DNA of 64,000 nucleotides from Rhizobiales bacterium dw_265 (GTDB lineage: Bacteria; Pseudomonadota; Alphaproteobacteria; Micropepsales; Micropepsaceae): positions 310,001-374,000 of the forward strand of contig JAAVUU010000003.1 of NCBI GenBank assembly GCA_018449595.1, in the 5' to 3' direction. Numbering within the stretch: the first letter of the stretch is position 1; each line of letters opens with the position of its first letter. The notes beneath the pieces were generated by a model, which saw nothing but the letters and a program-made list of their open reading frames with translations, was not told where the DNA came from and ran no database searches. This document shows, in pieces, positions 51,103 through 61,181 of the stretch. The position numbers and the translations under genes were made by a program.

Positions 51103-52485
51103 CTAGTCACGGATATGCACCACCGCAAGCTTGCCGGTGTAAAAGCGATGCCAGCCCGGTGTCGCATCCAGCAGTTTCACCACCGGGGCGGAGGCGGCAA
51201 AGATCGTCCAGCGCACATGATAGAAAGCGAGCGATGCGGCCAGCGCATCCTTGTCGGGCGCGGTGATGGCGGCATAGTTCTGCAGGAAGATGTCGCCATA
51301 CAGGTCGGCGCGGCTGTCGATGAAGGGCCTGACCCCGTTCCAGATCAGATAGCCGCCGAAGCTGTAATCGTTCAGCACCGGCGTCTCGCGCACAAAGCGC
51401 GGCACATGCGCCAGGGCGGTGACGGGCGATACCGGATCGTCACCGCGAGCCATCGGCAGCATCAGCCGCAGCGCGATCAGCGCCACGAAACCGGCCGCTG
51501 CCAGCACCGCGAACAGCGGCGGCGTGGTGCGGTCTTGCGCGGGCCAGGTTTTTGCCAGGGCAGACGCCAGCAGCAACGGCGCGCAAACGCCCAAAAGCAT
51601 CTGGTGGCGGCCATGGGTCATCGCCAGCCAGACCAGCAGCAACAGGATCGCCAGGCGCGGCGCCGCCAGCCGGACATGGCCCATCAATCCCGCGCCCATC
51701 AGCGCCAGCAGGGCGATGACAAAGGGCGACAGCCGGGAAAGATCGCTGGCCTGCCATTCCCCAATGGCCGAAAGACCGTGCATCGCCGACAGTTTCAGCG
51801 GAAACAGCAGGCCCGAAAATCCGAACGGCGTCAGCAGCGCCGAAGCGATGGCAATCGCCAGGAAAAGTCCCCAGCCCAGCGCCGCCTTTTTGCGGTCGCC
51901 GGATTCGATCACGGCTTCCATCGCCAATGCGCCCGCCAGCGCCAACCCGAAGGCAAAGCTGCCATGCAGGTTGGCCCACAGCGGCATCACCGCGATCAGC
52001 CACCAGGGCGGGGCGCGATCCCGTTCCCGCGCCGCGACCAGTCCCGCCGTCCAGATCGCCAGCAGTGGCAGGCTCAGCACATGCGGCCGCGCCAGAAGGC
52101 TGCCGGTGACACAGGCCAGGCCCAGCACCACCGCCAGCAGGGCGGGAATAAAATCCACCCGGCGGCGCACGCAATATCCCACGACACCGGCGGTCAGCGC
52201 CGCCGCCACGGCGAACAGCAGATGGATGCCCGGCCAGCCGCCACGCCAGGCCAGCGCCATGACGATTTCGGCCAGCCATTCCTGGGTGTGCCAGGGCTGG
52301 CCCGCGACCGTGTAAGAGAAGGGATCGGCGCGCAGCACCTGGCCGTGCGCGATCATCCATTCCCCGGCGCGGATATGCCAATAGGTGTCGCCGTCATTCA
52401 GCAGGCCGGGCGCGAAGGCCCCCAGGGCAAACGCCGCCAGCCCCGCGAACAGGGCAAAACTCATGGCGGAAGAGGCGCGCGGCAT
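51103..52485 (-). CDS. Polytopic membrane protein (GT-C-like)
   Basis: 460 residues from ATG 52485; a GTG at 52533 adds an unlikely N-tail. About ten hydrophobic segments. LLNDGDTYWHIRAGEWMIAH after TM1 has the acidic first-loop pattern of GT-C glycosyltransferases, and a short soluble C-terminus ends FIDSRADLYGDIFL ... HRFYTGKLAVVHI. It may transfer sugars from lipid carriers. Substrate unknown. Confidence 0.75.
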   Translation of the reverse strand: MPRASSAMSFALFAGLAAFALGAFAPGLLNDGDTYWHIRAGEWMIAHGQVLRADPFSYTVAGQPWHTQEWLAEIVMALAWRGGWPGIHLLFAVAAALTAGVVGYCVRRRVDFIPALLAVVLGLACVTGSLLARPHVLSLPLLAIWTAGLVAARERDRAPPWWLIAVMPLWANLHGSFAFGLALAGALAMEAVIESGDRKKAALGWGLFLAIAIASALLTPFGFSGLLFPLKLSAMHGLSAIGEWQASDLSRLSPFVIALLALMGAGLMGHVRLAAPRLAILLLLVWLAMTHGRHQMLLGVCAPLLLASALAKTWPAQDRTTPPLFAVLAAAGFVALIALRLMLPMARGDDPVSPVTALAHVPRFVRETPVLNDYSFGGYLIWNGVRPFIDSRADLYGDIFLQNYAAITAPDKDALAASLAFYHVRWTIFAASAPVVKLLDATPGWHRFYTGKLAVVHIRD

Positions 52486-52593
52486 CGAAAACTCGCTGGA
52501 ACGGGACGCACACTCTATAAGGGCAATCCTCACTTTTACGTTTAAGGAAGTGGGGGCCCGTTTCCGTCATAACGCACTGGTATTCCATATAAA

Positions 52594-53844
52594 ATGACCC
52601 CCGCCGCCCGCCTGCAAATGGCCATCGAAATCCTGGAGGTGCTGGAGCAGACCGCCCAGCCCACCGACCGCTTTCTGAAAGCCTGGTTTCGCAGCCGCCG
52701 TTTCGCCGGCTCCAAAGACCGCCGCGCCATCGCCGAACAGGTGTTTTCGGTGCAGCGCCGCCGCGCCCATTTCAGCCACCGCATGGGCAGCAAGGCACCG
52801 CGCGCCCTGGTGATCGCCGCGCTGCTGGAGGCGGGCGAAAACATCGAAGTCCTGACAGATTTGTTTCTTGGGGGCGGCTATGGCCCCGCGCCCTTGAGCG
52901 ATGCCGAACGCGCCGCCGTCGCCGCCACGCCGACGCCGGAGCCGCGCTGGATCGCGGGCGAATATCCCCAATGGCTGGATGCCGAATTGCGGCGCAGTCT
53001 TGGCGACAGGTTATTGGACGAGATGCAGGCTTTTATCGGCCGCGCCCCCACCGATATCCGCGTCAACACCCTCAAGACCACGCGCGAGGCGGTGATCGCC
53101 GCCTTGAAGGCGGCGGGCATTGCCTGTGCGCCTACGCCTTATGCGCCGCATGGCATCCGCATCACGGGTGACGCCACCAACCTGTCCAAATCGGCGCTGT
53201 TTGAATCCGGGGCTTTCGAGTTCCAGGACGAGGCGGCGCAGATCGCCGCCGATCTCTGTGACGCGCGCCCCGGCCAGCGCATTCTGGACCTGGCGGCGGG
53301 CGCTGGCGGCAAAAGCCTTGCCTTTGCCGCCGCCATGCAGAACCGGGGCGCGATTGTCGCCTGCGATCTGCGCGGCGAGGCGCTGTTCGAGCTGGAAAAA
53401 CGTGCGGCACGCGCCGGCGTCACCATCATCGCCACGCTTGTTTTACAGGAGGGGGCACTGGACCACGCCCAGCCCTCGGGCACGTTCGACGCGGTGTTCG
53501 TGGATGCGCCCTGCAGCGGCACCGGCACCTGGCGCCGCCAGCCCGAACTGCGCTGGCGGCTGACCCCGGCCCGGCTGGCGGAACTGATGGCGACCCAGGA
53601 CCGGCTGCTGGACCGGGCGGCGGGCCTGGTCGCGCCGGGCGGGCGGCTGCTCTATGCCACCTGTTCCATCCTGGGGTGCGAGAACCAGGACCGGGTGGCG
53701 GCTTTCCAGGCCCGCCATCCCGGCTTTGCGCCGCTGAATCTGGGGGAAAACCGGGTGATTCCAGGCTTGGCGCAGGACTTCCACGCCACCCCGGCCACCA
53801 CCGGCACCGATGGTTTCTACTGCGCAGGTCTCACTCGCGCCTGA
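52594..53844 (+). CDS. rsmB: 16S rRNA m5C methyltransferase RsmB-like (RsmB/NOP family)
   Basis: 416 residues. The N-terminal helical domain is NusB-like in size. The catalytic domain has ILDLAAGAGGKSLAFAAAM (motif I), the releasing cysteine in FVDAPCSGTGTWRRQPEL and the nucleophile cysteine in LLYATCSILGCEN. It methylates a cytosine in 16S rRNA using AdoMet. Shortness of the N-terminus compared with E. coli RsmB leaves the exact target open. It is divergent from the membrane protein gene. Confidence 0.9.
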   Translation: MTPAARLQMAIEILEVLEQTAQPTDRFLKAWFRSRRFAGSKDRRAIAEQVFSVQRRRAHFSHRMGSKAPRALVIAALLEAGENIEVLTDLFLGGGYGPAPLSDAERAAVAATPTPEPRWIAGEYPQWLDAELRRSLGDRLLDEMQAFIGRAPTDIRVNTLKTTREAVIAALKAAGIACAPTPYAPHGIRITGDATNLSKSALFESGAFEFQDEAAQIAADLCDARPGQRILDLAAGAGGKSLAFAAAMQNRGAIVACDLRGEALFELEKRAARAGVTIIATLVLQEGALDHAQPSGTFDAVFVDAPCSGTGTWRRQPELRWRLTPARLAELMATQDRLLDRAAGLVAPGGRLLYATCSILGCENQDRVAAFQARHPGFAPLNLGENRVIPGLAQDFHATPATTGTDGFYCAGLTRA

Positions 53845-53894
53845 CGCATACTTTGGCGCATGGTTCGCGGGCCAAAATGGCTTATGTTCCCGCC

Positions 53895-54284
53895 ATGATC
53901 CCACGCACGATTCCCCTTTGCGCCGCCCTGCTGCTGGTGGCGCCCGCCGCGATGGCCGCGCCCGCCAAAAAGACGCCCAAGGAACAGCCCATCACGGTCG
54001 AGTCCCTGCTGACCCAGGCCCGCGCCGCCACGGCCAAGGGCGACACCGAACTGGCGCTGCGGCTGACGCAGTCGGCCATCGTCGCCGATCCGGCGCGGCC
54101 GACCTCCTATGTCGCGCTGGGCGACATCTATGCCCAGGCCGGCCAGGCCGATTATGCCCGCTCCTATTACGACGCGGCGCTGGGCATCGATCCCGCCGAC
54201 GCCGGCGCCCTGAAGGCGGAGGCGGAACTGGACAGCGGTCATCCTCAAGATTTGGCTGAAACCACGGCGCGCAATTCGAAATGA
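53895..54284 (+). CDS. Exported TPR-like protein
   Basis: 129 residues from ATG 53895 (ATG 53877 is also in frame; neither has a strong ribosome site). A signal peptide ([17 protein letters not shown]) is followed by about two TPR units ([39 protein letters not shown]). It is presumably a periplasmic protein-interaction factor. It overlaps guaA by 4 nt. Confidence 0.75.
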   Translation: MIPRTIPLCAALLLVAPAAMAAPAKKTPKEQPITVESLLTQARAATAKGDTELALRLTQSAIVADPARPTSYVALGDIYAQAGQADYARSYYDAALGIDPADAGALKAEAELDSGHPQDLAETTARNSK

Positions 54285-55819
54285 GCGTCCTGGTTCTGGA
54301 TTTCGGCAGCCAGGTGACGCAGTTGATCGCGCGGCGGGTGCGCGAGGCCGGCGTCTATTGCGAGATCGTGCCCTACAACAAGGCCGACGCGGCGCTGGCG
54401 AAAAAGCCCCAGGCCATCATCCTGTCGGGCGGCCCGGCCAGCGCGATGGACGAGGGATCGCCCCGTGCGCCCCAGGCCGTGTTCGAGGCGGGCGTGCCCG
54501 TGCTGGGCATCTGCTATGGCGAGATGGAGATGGCGCACCGGCTGGGCGGCAAGGTCGAAGGCGGCCATCATCGCGAGTTCGGCCGCGCCGACATCGTGAT
54601 CGCAAAACAGTCGCCGCTGCTGGCCGGGCTGGGCGCCATCGGCGACCGCGAGCCCGTCTGGATGAACCATGGCGACAAGATCACCGCCATTCCCGCCGGG
54701 TTCGAAGTCGTGGCGACGTCGGACAATTCGCCCTATGCCGTGATCGCCGACGAAGCGCGCCGGATGTACGGCATCCAGTTCCATCCCGAAGTGGCGCACA
54801 CCCCGCGCGGCGCCGACATGATCCGCAATTTCGTGCTGAACATCGCCGGCATCACGCCGGACTGGAACATGCACGCCTTCCGCGCCGCCATGATCGAGAA
54901 GATCCGCGCCCAGGTCGGCAAGGGCAAGGTGATCTGCGGGTTGTCGGGCGGCGTGGACTCATCTGTCGCCGCGGTGCTGATCCATGAAGCCGTCGGCGAT
55001 CAGTTGACCTGCATCTTCGTCGATACCGGACTGATGCGCGCGGGCGAGGCGGATGAAGTCGTCAGCCTGTTCCGGGGCCACTACAACATCCCGCTGATCC
55101 ATGCCGATGCGCGCGAGATGTTCCTGGGGCGGCTGAAGGGCGTCAGCGATCCCGAGCAGAAGCGCAAGATCATCGGCGCCGCCTTCATCGACGTGTTCGA
55201 TGCCGAAAGCCACAAGGTCGGCGGGGCGGAATTCCTGGCCCAGGGCACGCTTTATCCCGACGTGATCGAAAGCGTTTCGGTGTCGGGCGGCCCCAGCGTC
55301 ACCATCAAGAGCCATCACAATGTCGGCGGCCTGCCGGACTTCATGAAGCTGAAGCTGGTCGAGCCGTTGCGCGACCTGTTCAAGGACGAGGTCCGCGCCC
55401 TGGGCCGCGAACTGGGCCTGCCGCCGGCCTTTGTCGGCCGTCACCCCTTCCCGGGGCCGGGCCTGGCGATCCGTGTGCCGGGCGAGATCACCGAGGAAAA
55501 ACTCGACATCCTGCGCAAGGCCGATGTGATCTATCTGGACGAAATCCGCAAGGCCGGGCTGTACGATACGATCTGGCAGGCATTCGCCGTGCTGCTGCCC
55601 GTGAAGACCGTGGGCGTGATGGGCGATGCGCGCACCTATGACCATGTCTGCGCCCTGCGCGCGGTGACCAGCAGCGACGGCATGACCGCCGACTATTATC
55701 CCTTCGAGCACAGCTTCCTGGCCAAGGTCGCGACCCGCATCGTCAACGAGGTGCGCGGCATCAACCGCGTGGTCTACGACATTACGTCCAAGCCGCCCGG
55801 CACGATCGAGTGGGAGTGA
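54281..55819 (+). CDS. guaA: GMP synthase (glutamine-hydrolysing)
   Basis: 512 residues. The class I amidotransferase domain has Cys78 in VLGICYGEM and the His/Glu pair in QFHPEVAHT. The ATP pyrophosphatase P-loop is [13 protein letters not shown]. The C-terminal dimer domain ends KPPGTIEWE. It converts XMP to GMP. The conserved 3' end of guaA is a known chromosomal site for island integration, and an integrase follows at once. Confidence 0.98.
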   Translation: MSVLVLDFGSQVTQLIARRVREAGVYCEIVPYNKADAALAKKPQAIILSGGPASAMDEGSPRAPQAVFEAGVPVLGICYGEMEMAHRLGGKVEGGHHREFGRADIVIAKQSPLLAGLGAIGDREPVWMNHGDKITAIPAGFEVVATSDNSPYAVIADEARRMYGIQFHPEVAHTPRGADMIRNFVLNIAGITPDWNMHAFRAAMIEKIRAQVGKGKVICGLSGGVDSSVAAVLIHEAVGDQLTCIFVDTGLMRAGEADEVVSLFRGHYNIPLIHADAREMFLGRLKGVSDPEQKRKIIGAAFIDVFDAESHKVGGAEFLAQGTLYPDVIESVSVSGGPSVTIKSHHNVGGLPDFMKLKLVEPLRDLFKDEVRALGRELGLPPAFVGRHPFPGPGLAIRVPGEITEEKLDILRKADVIYLDEIRKAGLYDTIWQAFAVLLPVKTVGVMGDARTYDHVCALRAVTSSDGMTADYYPFEHSFLAKVATRIVNEVRGINRVVYDITSKPPGTIEWE

Positions 55820-55827
55820 ATTAGGGT

Positions 55828-55844
55828 GGTTTCAGACCGTCCCG
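55828..55844. repeat. 17-bp direct repeat flanking the integrase-relaxase segment (copy 1)
   Basis: GGTTTCAGACCGTCCCG differs at one base from 60771-60787 in the same orientation. This copy begins 9 bp after the guaA stop; the other lies between traA and traC. It may be a recombination or protein-binding site of the island. Confidence 0.4.
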
Positions 55845-55935
55845 CTCCGTGCCAGAAATCGCACGAACTCTTTGACTGACAAGGATTTTTCTTCCTACCC
55901 CGTATCACTGCATGTCACCCCAGCCGAGCCACTTT

Positions 55936-55993
55936 GTTGGTACCGATGTTGGTATGGCGCAGGATGGTCGAGAAACGGGCTTCCGGTACCAAC
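55936..55993. repeat. 9-bp inverted repeat between guaA and the integrase gene
   Basis: GTTGGTACC (55936-55944) and GGTACCAAC (55985-55993) are exact complements 40 bp apart. A third related GTTGGTA lies at 55949-55955. They are placed where integrase arm-type or excisionase sites would be expected. Confidence 0.4.
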
Positions 55994-56040
55994 AGCGCCT
56001 GTTGATGGTATCCGTTCGCCCCCCGACCGGATGCGGATTT

Positions 56041-57390
56041 ATGAGCGAACTCACTGATAAAGAACTGAAAAATCTGAAACCGAGGGCCAAGCTCTACAAG
56101 GTGACGGACCGCGACGGGATGTACGCGGCCGTCACCCCAACGGGGGTCGTTTCGTTCCGGTATCAGTACCGGGTGAACGGGCGGCAGGAGGTCTTGACCA
56201 TCGGCCGGTATAGCGCCGAGGCGGCGCGCAAGCTGACACGGGCACCCGACGCGCTGGAATACGGCATGGAGGTGTCGCTTGCGGAGGCAAGGGCGCTGCT
56301 GGCACGCGCCAGGCGTCAGGTCGAGCGCGGCGAGTCGCCGTCCAAAGCCAAGGTGGAGAAGCGCACCGCGTCAGCCGAGGCGTTGACGTTCGGCGGGTGG
56401 GCGGAAGCCTATTTCAAGCACAAAGCCGATCCTAAGTCGGGGGCCGAGAGACTGGCTGACAGCACCTTGGCGATGCGCCGATCCGTCTATGACCGCGCTA
56501 TCGCGGGCGAGTTGTCGAAGCTCAAGCTGGGGGAGGTGACGCCGCAACGTCTCAAACGCCTGTGCGACGAGGTTAAGGAGAAGCGCGGGCCGGCCGTCGC
56601 CGTGCATGTTCGCGAGGTCGTGTTGCTGGTGTTCCGCCATGCTCAGGGAAGCGGGCTGGACGTGAGCAACCCGGCCGAGTCGATCCGCACCAGCGCTATC
56701 GCCACCTTCGAGCCGCGCGAGCGCGCTCTTTCGCCATCCGAGGTCCGCGCGGTCCTGGCGGCCTTGGATCATGTGTCGGCGGCGCCCACGCTGCGCTTAG
56801 CTGTAAAGTTTGTCCTGATGACCGGCGTCCGCAAGTCGGAGTTCATCGACGCTACACGGAAGGAAATCGACTTCGCCGCCGCGCGCTGGACGATCCCGGC
56901 CGAGCGCATGAAGGCTGGCAAGGCGCATGTCGTCCCGCTGAGCGATCAGGCGCTCGACATTCTGACGGTGTTTCGCACCATGTTCGGCACCAGCCGATAC
57001 CTGCACCCCGGCCGATACGACAGCGACACGCCGATTAGCAACGCCACGCTCAACCGCGTGATAGACACGGTGGTAGAGCGTATCCGGGAGAATGACCCGG
57101 ATTTTCAGAGCTTCGGCGTTCACGACCTGCGCCGCACGTTTTCGACCGGCCTGAACCGCGCCAAGTTCGATGATCGCTGGATCGAGATGAGCTTAGCCCA
57201 CGCGCCCCGGAACCGGATCGCGGCCGTCTACAACGTGAACCGCTACCTCGCTGAGCGGAAGATCATGCTTCAGTGCTGGGCTGATATGCTCGACGCCTGG
57301 GCGAAGGGCGAATCCGCGAAAGACCTGATTGCCGACGCGAAGCGACGTGCCGCTGAGGTCCACGACGACGAACTCGACGACGATCTCTGA
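56041..57390 (+). CDS. Tyrosine integrase (P4-like, DUF4102) of the guaA island
   Basis: 449 residues from ATG 56041; the longer frame from 55912 crosses the inverted repeat. The N-terminal DUF4102 arm-binding domain is ELTDKELKNLKPRAKLYKVTD ... LTIGRYSAE. The catalytic domain has Arg in TGVRKSEFID, the HDLRRTF box, His in LAHAPRNRI and the nucleophile Tyr in AAVYNVNRYL. It would catalyse integration at guaA. The C-terminus is acidic (DDELDDDL). Confidence 0.95.
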   Translation: MSELTDKELKNLKPRAKLYKVTDRDGMYAAVTPTGVVSFRYQYRVNGRQEVLTIGRYSAEAARKLTRAPDALEYGMEVSLAEARALLARARRQVERGESPSKAKVEKRTASAEALTFGGWAEAYFKHKADPKSGAERLADSTLAMRRSVYDRAIAGELSKLKLGEVTPQRLKRLCDEVKEKRGPAVAVHVREVVLLVFRHAQGSGLDVSNPAESIRTSAIATFEPRERALSPSEVRAVLAALDHVSAAPTLRLAVKFVLMTGVRKSEFIDATRKEIDFAAARWTIPAERMKAGKAHVVPLSDQALDILTVFRTMFGTSRYLHPGRYDSDTPISNATLNRVIDTVVERIRENDPDFQSFGVHDLRRTFSTGLNRAKFDDRWIEMSLAHAPRNRIAAVYNVNRYLAERKIMLQCWADMLDAWAKGESAKDLIADAKRRAAEVHDDELDDDL

Positions 57391-57391
57391 A

Positions 57392-57625
57392 CTACGTGGT
57401 GCGGCTTGCGTCCATTCTGTCAGTCGTCGTCATCGGTGGTCGCCAGCCGGCAGGATCGGCGATCCAGCGGTCGATGTCGGATTCTTTCCATCCTGCGCCG
57501 TTGATGCTGATCTTGATCCGGGGCGGGAACGTGCCCTCGGCGATTTTGCGGTAGATGGTGGACCGGGACAGCCCGGTGCGGGCGAGAACGGTTTTCATGC
57601 GGACGATACGGTCTGCTACGAGCAT
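57392..57625 (-). CDS. AlpA-family excisionase/regulator
   Basis: 77 residues. The AlpA pattern: RIVRMKTVLARTGLSRSTIY, RKIAEGTFPPRIKI, GWKESDIDRWI. AlpA-like proteins act as excisionases or activate the island integrase. It is convergent with the integrase gene, with one base between stops. Confidence 0.92.
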   Translation of the reverse strand: MLVADRIVRMKTVLARTGLSRSTIYRKIAEGTFPPRIKISINGAGWKESDIDRWIADPAGWRPPMTTTDRMDASRTT

Positions 57626-57754
57626 GGCTGCGCTGCCTCCTGCCGGGTGTTTCTGATGGCTTCCGAGACAAGACGGAGCGAGGATTTGTTGTTGCGCAAG
57701 AGTGATTTAGGCGTCGTAGCGCTGTGGCGTAGAGGAGGTTAAAAATAGGCGGGG

Positions 57755-60682
57755 TTAAAATCCGATGCCCCGGCCTCTACCGAGGTCGATGCCGTGGCTG
57801 AACGCGAGTTCCCGACCAAGGCTGCGGCCCGAGTCGATCCCGATACCGAGGTCTCGCTTGCGGCCTTCGAGGATGGATTCAAGCTGGGGATCGCGTTCAA
57901 GGCTCTTCGCCATGTCGCCCATCGCCGACCGTGTGGTCTTGTAACCGGACATATCGCCCGCCTGATACTGGCGCTCGCTGGCGCGGGTGAGTTTCCGCCA
58001 ATCATCCACGAAGCGGTCGGCGCGCCGTACCGGGTCGGCGCGGATTTCGGTTTCCAGTTGGAGGGCGCGAATAGCGCGGCTGACCCGGCCCGTTGCAGCT
58101 TCCCGGGCGAGTTCCGGGTTTTTCTTGTAGGCGGCTTCGGTGTCGTGCGGGCCGTAGGGCCGCACGTCGTCGAAGGCTTTGCGGGCGTCCTGCAATTCCG
58201 TCACCTGCTCCGGGCTGGCCCTGCCGCCCCGCTCCTGCGCCTCGAAGATCGTATCCACGGCGCGGGCATGGCGGACGAGCGCTCTGGTCCGGGCGCGCAA
58301 AGCCTCCTCCGGGTCTGCCGCCTTCTCCCTTTCCGGCGCCGCCCGTTCCTGCTCCTGCCCGCCATCGGCGGGCAGGAGCAGGCCATCGAACATGCCGCGC
58401 ACATTCTCGGGAACCTGCCTGACGATCTCGACAACCCGCTCCACCCGTTCGCGGAAGCTGATGCCGCGCCGCTCGGCGTATCTCTGTGCCGGCTCGTAAT
58501 CCGTCGCCATGTCCTTGGCCCGGTCGCGCGATAGGGTGCGGACAAGCCTGCTGTCGTCGGCGAAGTCATCGCGGCCGTAATGCAGGTCCATGCCGTCGCG
58601 GTGCCGCGACAGAGCGACATAGCTACCGTGGGCGTCTAGGCCCGGCGTCGCCAGGACATGGGTGCGGTCCACGGTCATGCCCTGCGCCTTGTGGATGGTC
58701 GCGGCATAGCCGTGGTCGATGCGGTCGTAATCCTTAAGGTCGAACGCGACGCTGCGCCCGTCGTCGGTGCGCACGGACATGGATCGTTCGCTGACCTGCT
58801 CGACGGTCCCGAGCGTGCCGTTCTTCACGCCAAGGCCGCGCTCGTTTTGCAGGAACATGATGCGATCCCCGCTGGCGAAGCTGCGCGCGCCGCGTTCGAC
58901 AGCCACGCGCACGTCATCGCCCAAATCGCCGGCTTCCCGCATCCGCTCGCGCGCCGCCTCGTTGAGCGCGCGCACCTCATCGTTGGTGTGGGTGAGGATG
59001 ATGCGGCTCTTATCTGGCGACGCGTGCCGGTCGCGATCCCAGCCCTCGATCAGATCATAGCGCGCCTGTTCTCGCGTCGGGGCGGCATGGACCATGCCAT
59101 GATCGCGATAGGCGTCGAGCGCATCGCCGGTTCTGCCGGTCGCCAGATCGCGCGTGGCGTCGCGCTGCCAGTCTTCCCGCTGGCGACGCACCTCGCCGAT
59201 CTCCGCGCCGCCGTGGCGCTCAAAAATGGAGCGGAACGCCGCGCCCGCCTCGATGGATTGCAACTGCTGCGGATCGCCGACCAGCACGACCTTGGCGCCG
59301 GCCTCGGCGGCATGGGACAGCACGCGCTCCAACTGGCGCGTGCCGACCATGCCCGCCTCGTCGATGACAAGCACATCGCGGGAAGTGAGCCCGTCGCGGC
59401 CCTGTCCCCAACCGTGTTCCATGCTGGCGATGGTGCGCGACGCGATGCCCGATCCACTTTCCAGATTCTCGGCCGCGATGCCGGACAGCGCCACGCCCCG
59501 GACCTCATAGCCCGCCGCTTCCCAGGCTTCGCGCGCCACGCCCAGCATCGCGCTCTTTCCCGTCCCGGCATAGCCGACGACGACGCCCAGATCGCGCCCG
59601 TCCGTGACATGCGCAAGCGCCTCTGCCTGCTCCCCCGAAAGCACAAGGCAGCGCGCTTCCGCCAGCGCCAGCGCCGCTTCGCGGTCCCGGTCGCCGACCT
59701 CATGGCGTTCCTTCTCGGCCATGAGTTCGGCGGCGCGGTGCAGGCGCTGTTCGGTCTCGATCATCTCGCGGGTGGTGAACCGATCCTCGCCGCGTCCGTC
59801 CTTGCCGAGTTCGACCAGATCGGGCGAACTGCGCATCGCGCCCATGACCGCGTTGAACTGCTCGATCCCGTCGCTGTGCCGATGCGCGAACATCGCCATG
59901 TTGCGGCGCGTGAAAGTCGATTGCTGATGCGTGATCGCGTCCAGTGCGACGGAAGGATCGGCGATGATGCGCGCGCCATTGTTGCGCGCGATCTCACGGT
60001 GCATGTCCGCGCGGTCGGCGGCCTCGATCCCTTCGCCCTCGATGCGCTGCGCGGGCGCGCCGATCTGGCTTTGCGGCTCCAGCGCGATGCCCTGTGCCTC
60101 CAGGCTGCGATGGTCGATGCGGGCGTCGATGTCGAGTTCGGCCAGCCGCTCGTTGGCCAACTCCGCCCAGCGTTCCCGCCAACGCTCGACCATCTCCGTG
60201 CGATTCCACTCCCGCACCTTTTGGCCGAAGCCGTTTTCGTCCACGGATCGCATGGTGAGCATGACATGGGCATGGGGCTTGGGCGTCCCGTCCTCGGCCG
60301 TGTCCCAATGCACATTGAGGTCGGCGATCATGCCCTGATCGACGAATTCAGACTGCACAAAGTCGCGGGCGAGTTCGATACCCTGTGCCTGGGTCATCTC
60401 GCGCGGAAGGGCGAACTCCACCTCGCGGGTAAGCTGCGCGTCCTTCCTAACCTCGAAGGCTTCGACATCGTTCCAGAGCCGTTCGCGGTCGCTCCATTGC
60501 TCGGGCGCATCCTCCGGCAGCATGACCTCGGAATGGACGACGCCGCGCTTGTTGGAGAAGTCATGGCTGCGCTCAAGCCGGTCGTCGCGCAGCCGCGAGG
60601 CCGAGCGGTAGGCGGCGGAGGCCACCGCGCTGGAGCCGGCCTTGCGGCCGATGACCTTGACGTGAAGATGATAGATCGCCAT
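57755..60682 (-). CDS. traA: TraA relaxase-helicase (Ti type, MOBQ)
   Basis: 975 residues. The N-terminal MobA/MobL relaxase has IYHLHVKVIGRKAGSSAVAS, AAYRSA and the PHAHVMLTMR His motif. Next comes a RecD-like helicase with Walker A VGYAGTGKSAMLG, the DEAGMVG Walker B, LVGDPQQLQSIEAG, and GYAATIHKAQGMTVD, then a helical C-terminus. It nicks oriT and unwinds DNA for transfer. This is a different relaxase family from the MOBP enzyme at 22284, so the window holds two transfer systems. traC/traD are divergent from it. Confidence 0.96.
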   Translation of the reverse strand: MAIYHLHVKVIGRKAGSSAVASAAYRSASRLRDDRLERSHDFSNKRGVVHSEVMLPEDAPEQWSDRERLWNDVEAFEVRKDAQLTREVEFALPREMTQAQGIELARDFVQSEFVDQGMIADLNVHWDTAEDGTPKPHAHVMLTMRSVDENGFGQKVREWNRTEMVERWRERWAELANERLAELDIDARIDHRSLEAQGIALEPQSQIGAPAQRIEGEGIEAADRADMHREIARNNGARIIADPSVALDAITHQQSTFTRRNMAMFAHRHSDGIEQFNAVMGAMRSSPDLVELGKDGRGEDRFTTREMIETEQRLHRAAELMAEKERHEVGDRDREAALALAEARCLVLSGEQAEALAHVTDGRDLGVVVGYAGTGKSAMLGVAREAWEAAGYEVRGVALSGIAAENLESGSGIASRTIASMEHGWGQGRDGLTSRDVLVIDEAGMVGTRQLERVLSHAAEAGAKVVLVGDPQQLQSIEAGAAFRSIFERHGGAEIGEVRRQREDWQRDATRDLATGRTGDALDAYRDHGMVHAAPTREQARYDLIEGWDRDRHASPDKSRIILTHTNDEVRALNEAARERMREAGDLGDDVRVAVERGARSFASGDRIMFLQNERGLGVKNGTLGTVEQVSERSMSVRTDDGRSVAFDLKDYDRIDHGYAATIHKAQGMTVDRTHVLATPGLDAHGSYVALSRHRDGMDLHYGRDDFADDSRLVRTLSRDRAKDMATDYEPAQRYAERRGISFRERVERVVEIVRQVPENVRGMFDGLLLPADGGQEQERAAPEREKAADPEEALRARTRALVRHARAVDTIFEAQERGGRASPEQVTELQDARKAFDDVRPYGPHDTEAAYKKNPELAREAATGRVSRAIRALQLETEIRADPVRRADRFVDDWRKLTRASERQYQAGDMSGYKTTRSAMGDMAKSLERDPQLESILEGRKRDLGIGIDSGRSLGRELAFSHGIDLGRGRGIGF

Positions 60683-60770
60683 CGCGATCCGAACATCACC
60701 ACGGCGAAGCGCACGTCGGAACGACGTATAAGCGCGCCCTCGAAACTAATTTCTCGGGACAGTCCGCGCG

Positions 60771-60787
60771 GTTTCAGGCCGTCCCGG
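60771..60787. repeat. 17-bp direct repeat (copy 2), traA-traC intergenic region
   Basis: Near-identical to 55828-55844. The region 60,683-60,853 between divergent traA and traC is where oriT lies in Ti-type systems. CGGGAC/GTCCCG also forms a short inverted repeat around 60756-60787. Confidence 0.4.
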
Positions 60788-60853
60788 CAAGCTTACAGCA
60801 TTGCTGCAGGCGCTCAACTATCATTACTCCATCGATAGCTTATGGAGGACACG

Positions 60854-61180
60854 ATGCGTAAGCCACGGGACTTCGACGCGGAACTGAAGTCGCTCGAAGA
60901 CAAGACGCGAGACCTGAAAGCCCGCAAGGTGCAGCAACTTGGCGAGCTGGTCACCTCGACCGGAGCCGACGCCCTCAGCGCCGAGGAACTGGCGGGCGCG
61001 CTGATCGTGCTGGCCGAAACCAAAGACGCCGGAAAGAGGGAGGCGTGGGCGAAACGCGGGGCTGCGTTCTTTCAAAGCCGGTCACGGCGATCTGCGCCAT
61101 CGCCTGACCGCGACGGTGGCGGCGCTCCGGCGCAACCGGGCAGCGCGCAACCGGCATCAGGCGGCGCAGGCGCGTCATGA
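60854..61180 (+). CDS. traC: Conjugal transfer protein TraC (Ti type)
   Basis: 108 residues from ATG 60854 (GGAGG 5 nt upstream); an ATG at 60842 sits on that site. MRKPRDFDAELKSLEDKTRD and LKARKVQQLGELVTSTGADA is the conserved TraC start, followed by a low-complexity C-terminus. It is a relaxosome accessory protein. It runs into traD. Confidence 0.85.
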   Translation: MRKPRDFDAELKSLEDKTRDLKARKVQQLGELVTSTGADALSAEELAGALIVLAETKDAGKREAWAKRGAAFFQSRSRRSAPSPDRDGGGAPAQPGSAQPASGGAGAS

Positions 61181-61181
61181 C

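Noticed and set aside
51037-52545. 502-codon plus-strand frame rich in Gln/Arg
   Set aside because: Shadow of the membrane protein gene; composition is typical of reading a hydrophobic gene backwards.
58658-60838. 726-codon plus-strand frame
   Set aside because: Antisense shadow of traA, whose motifs are unambiguous.
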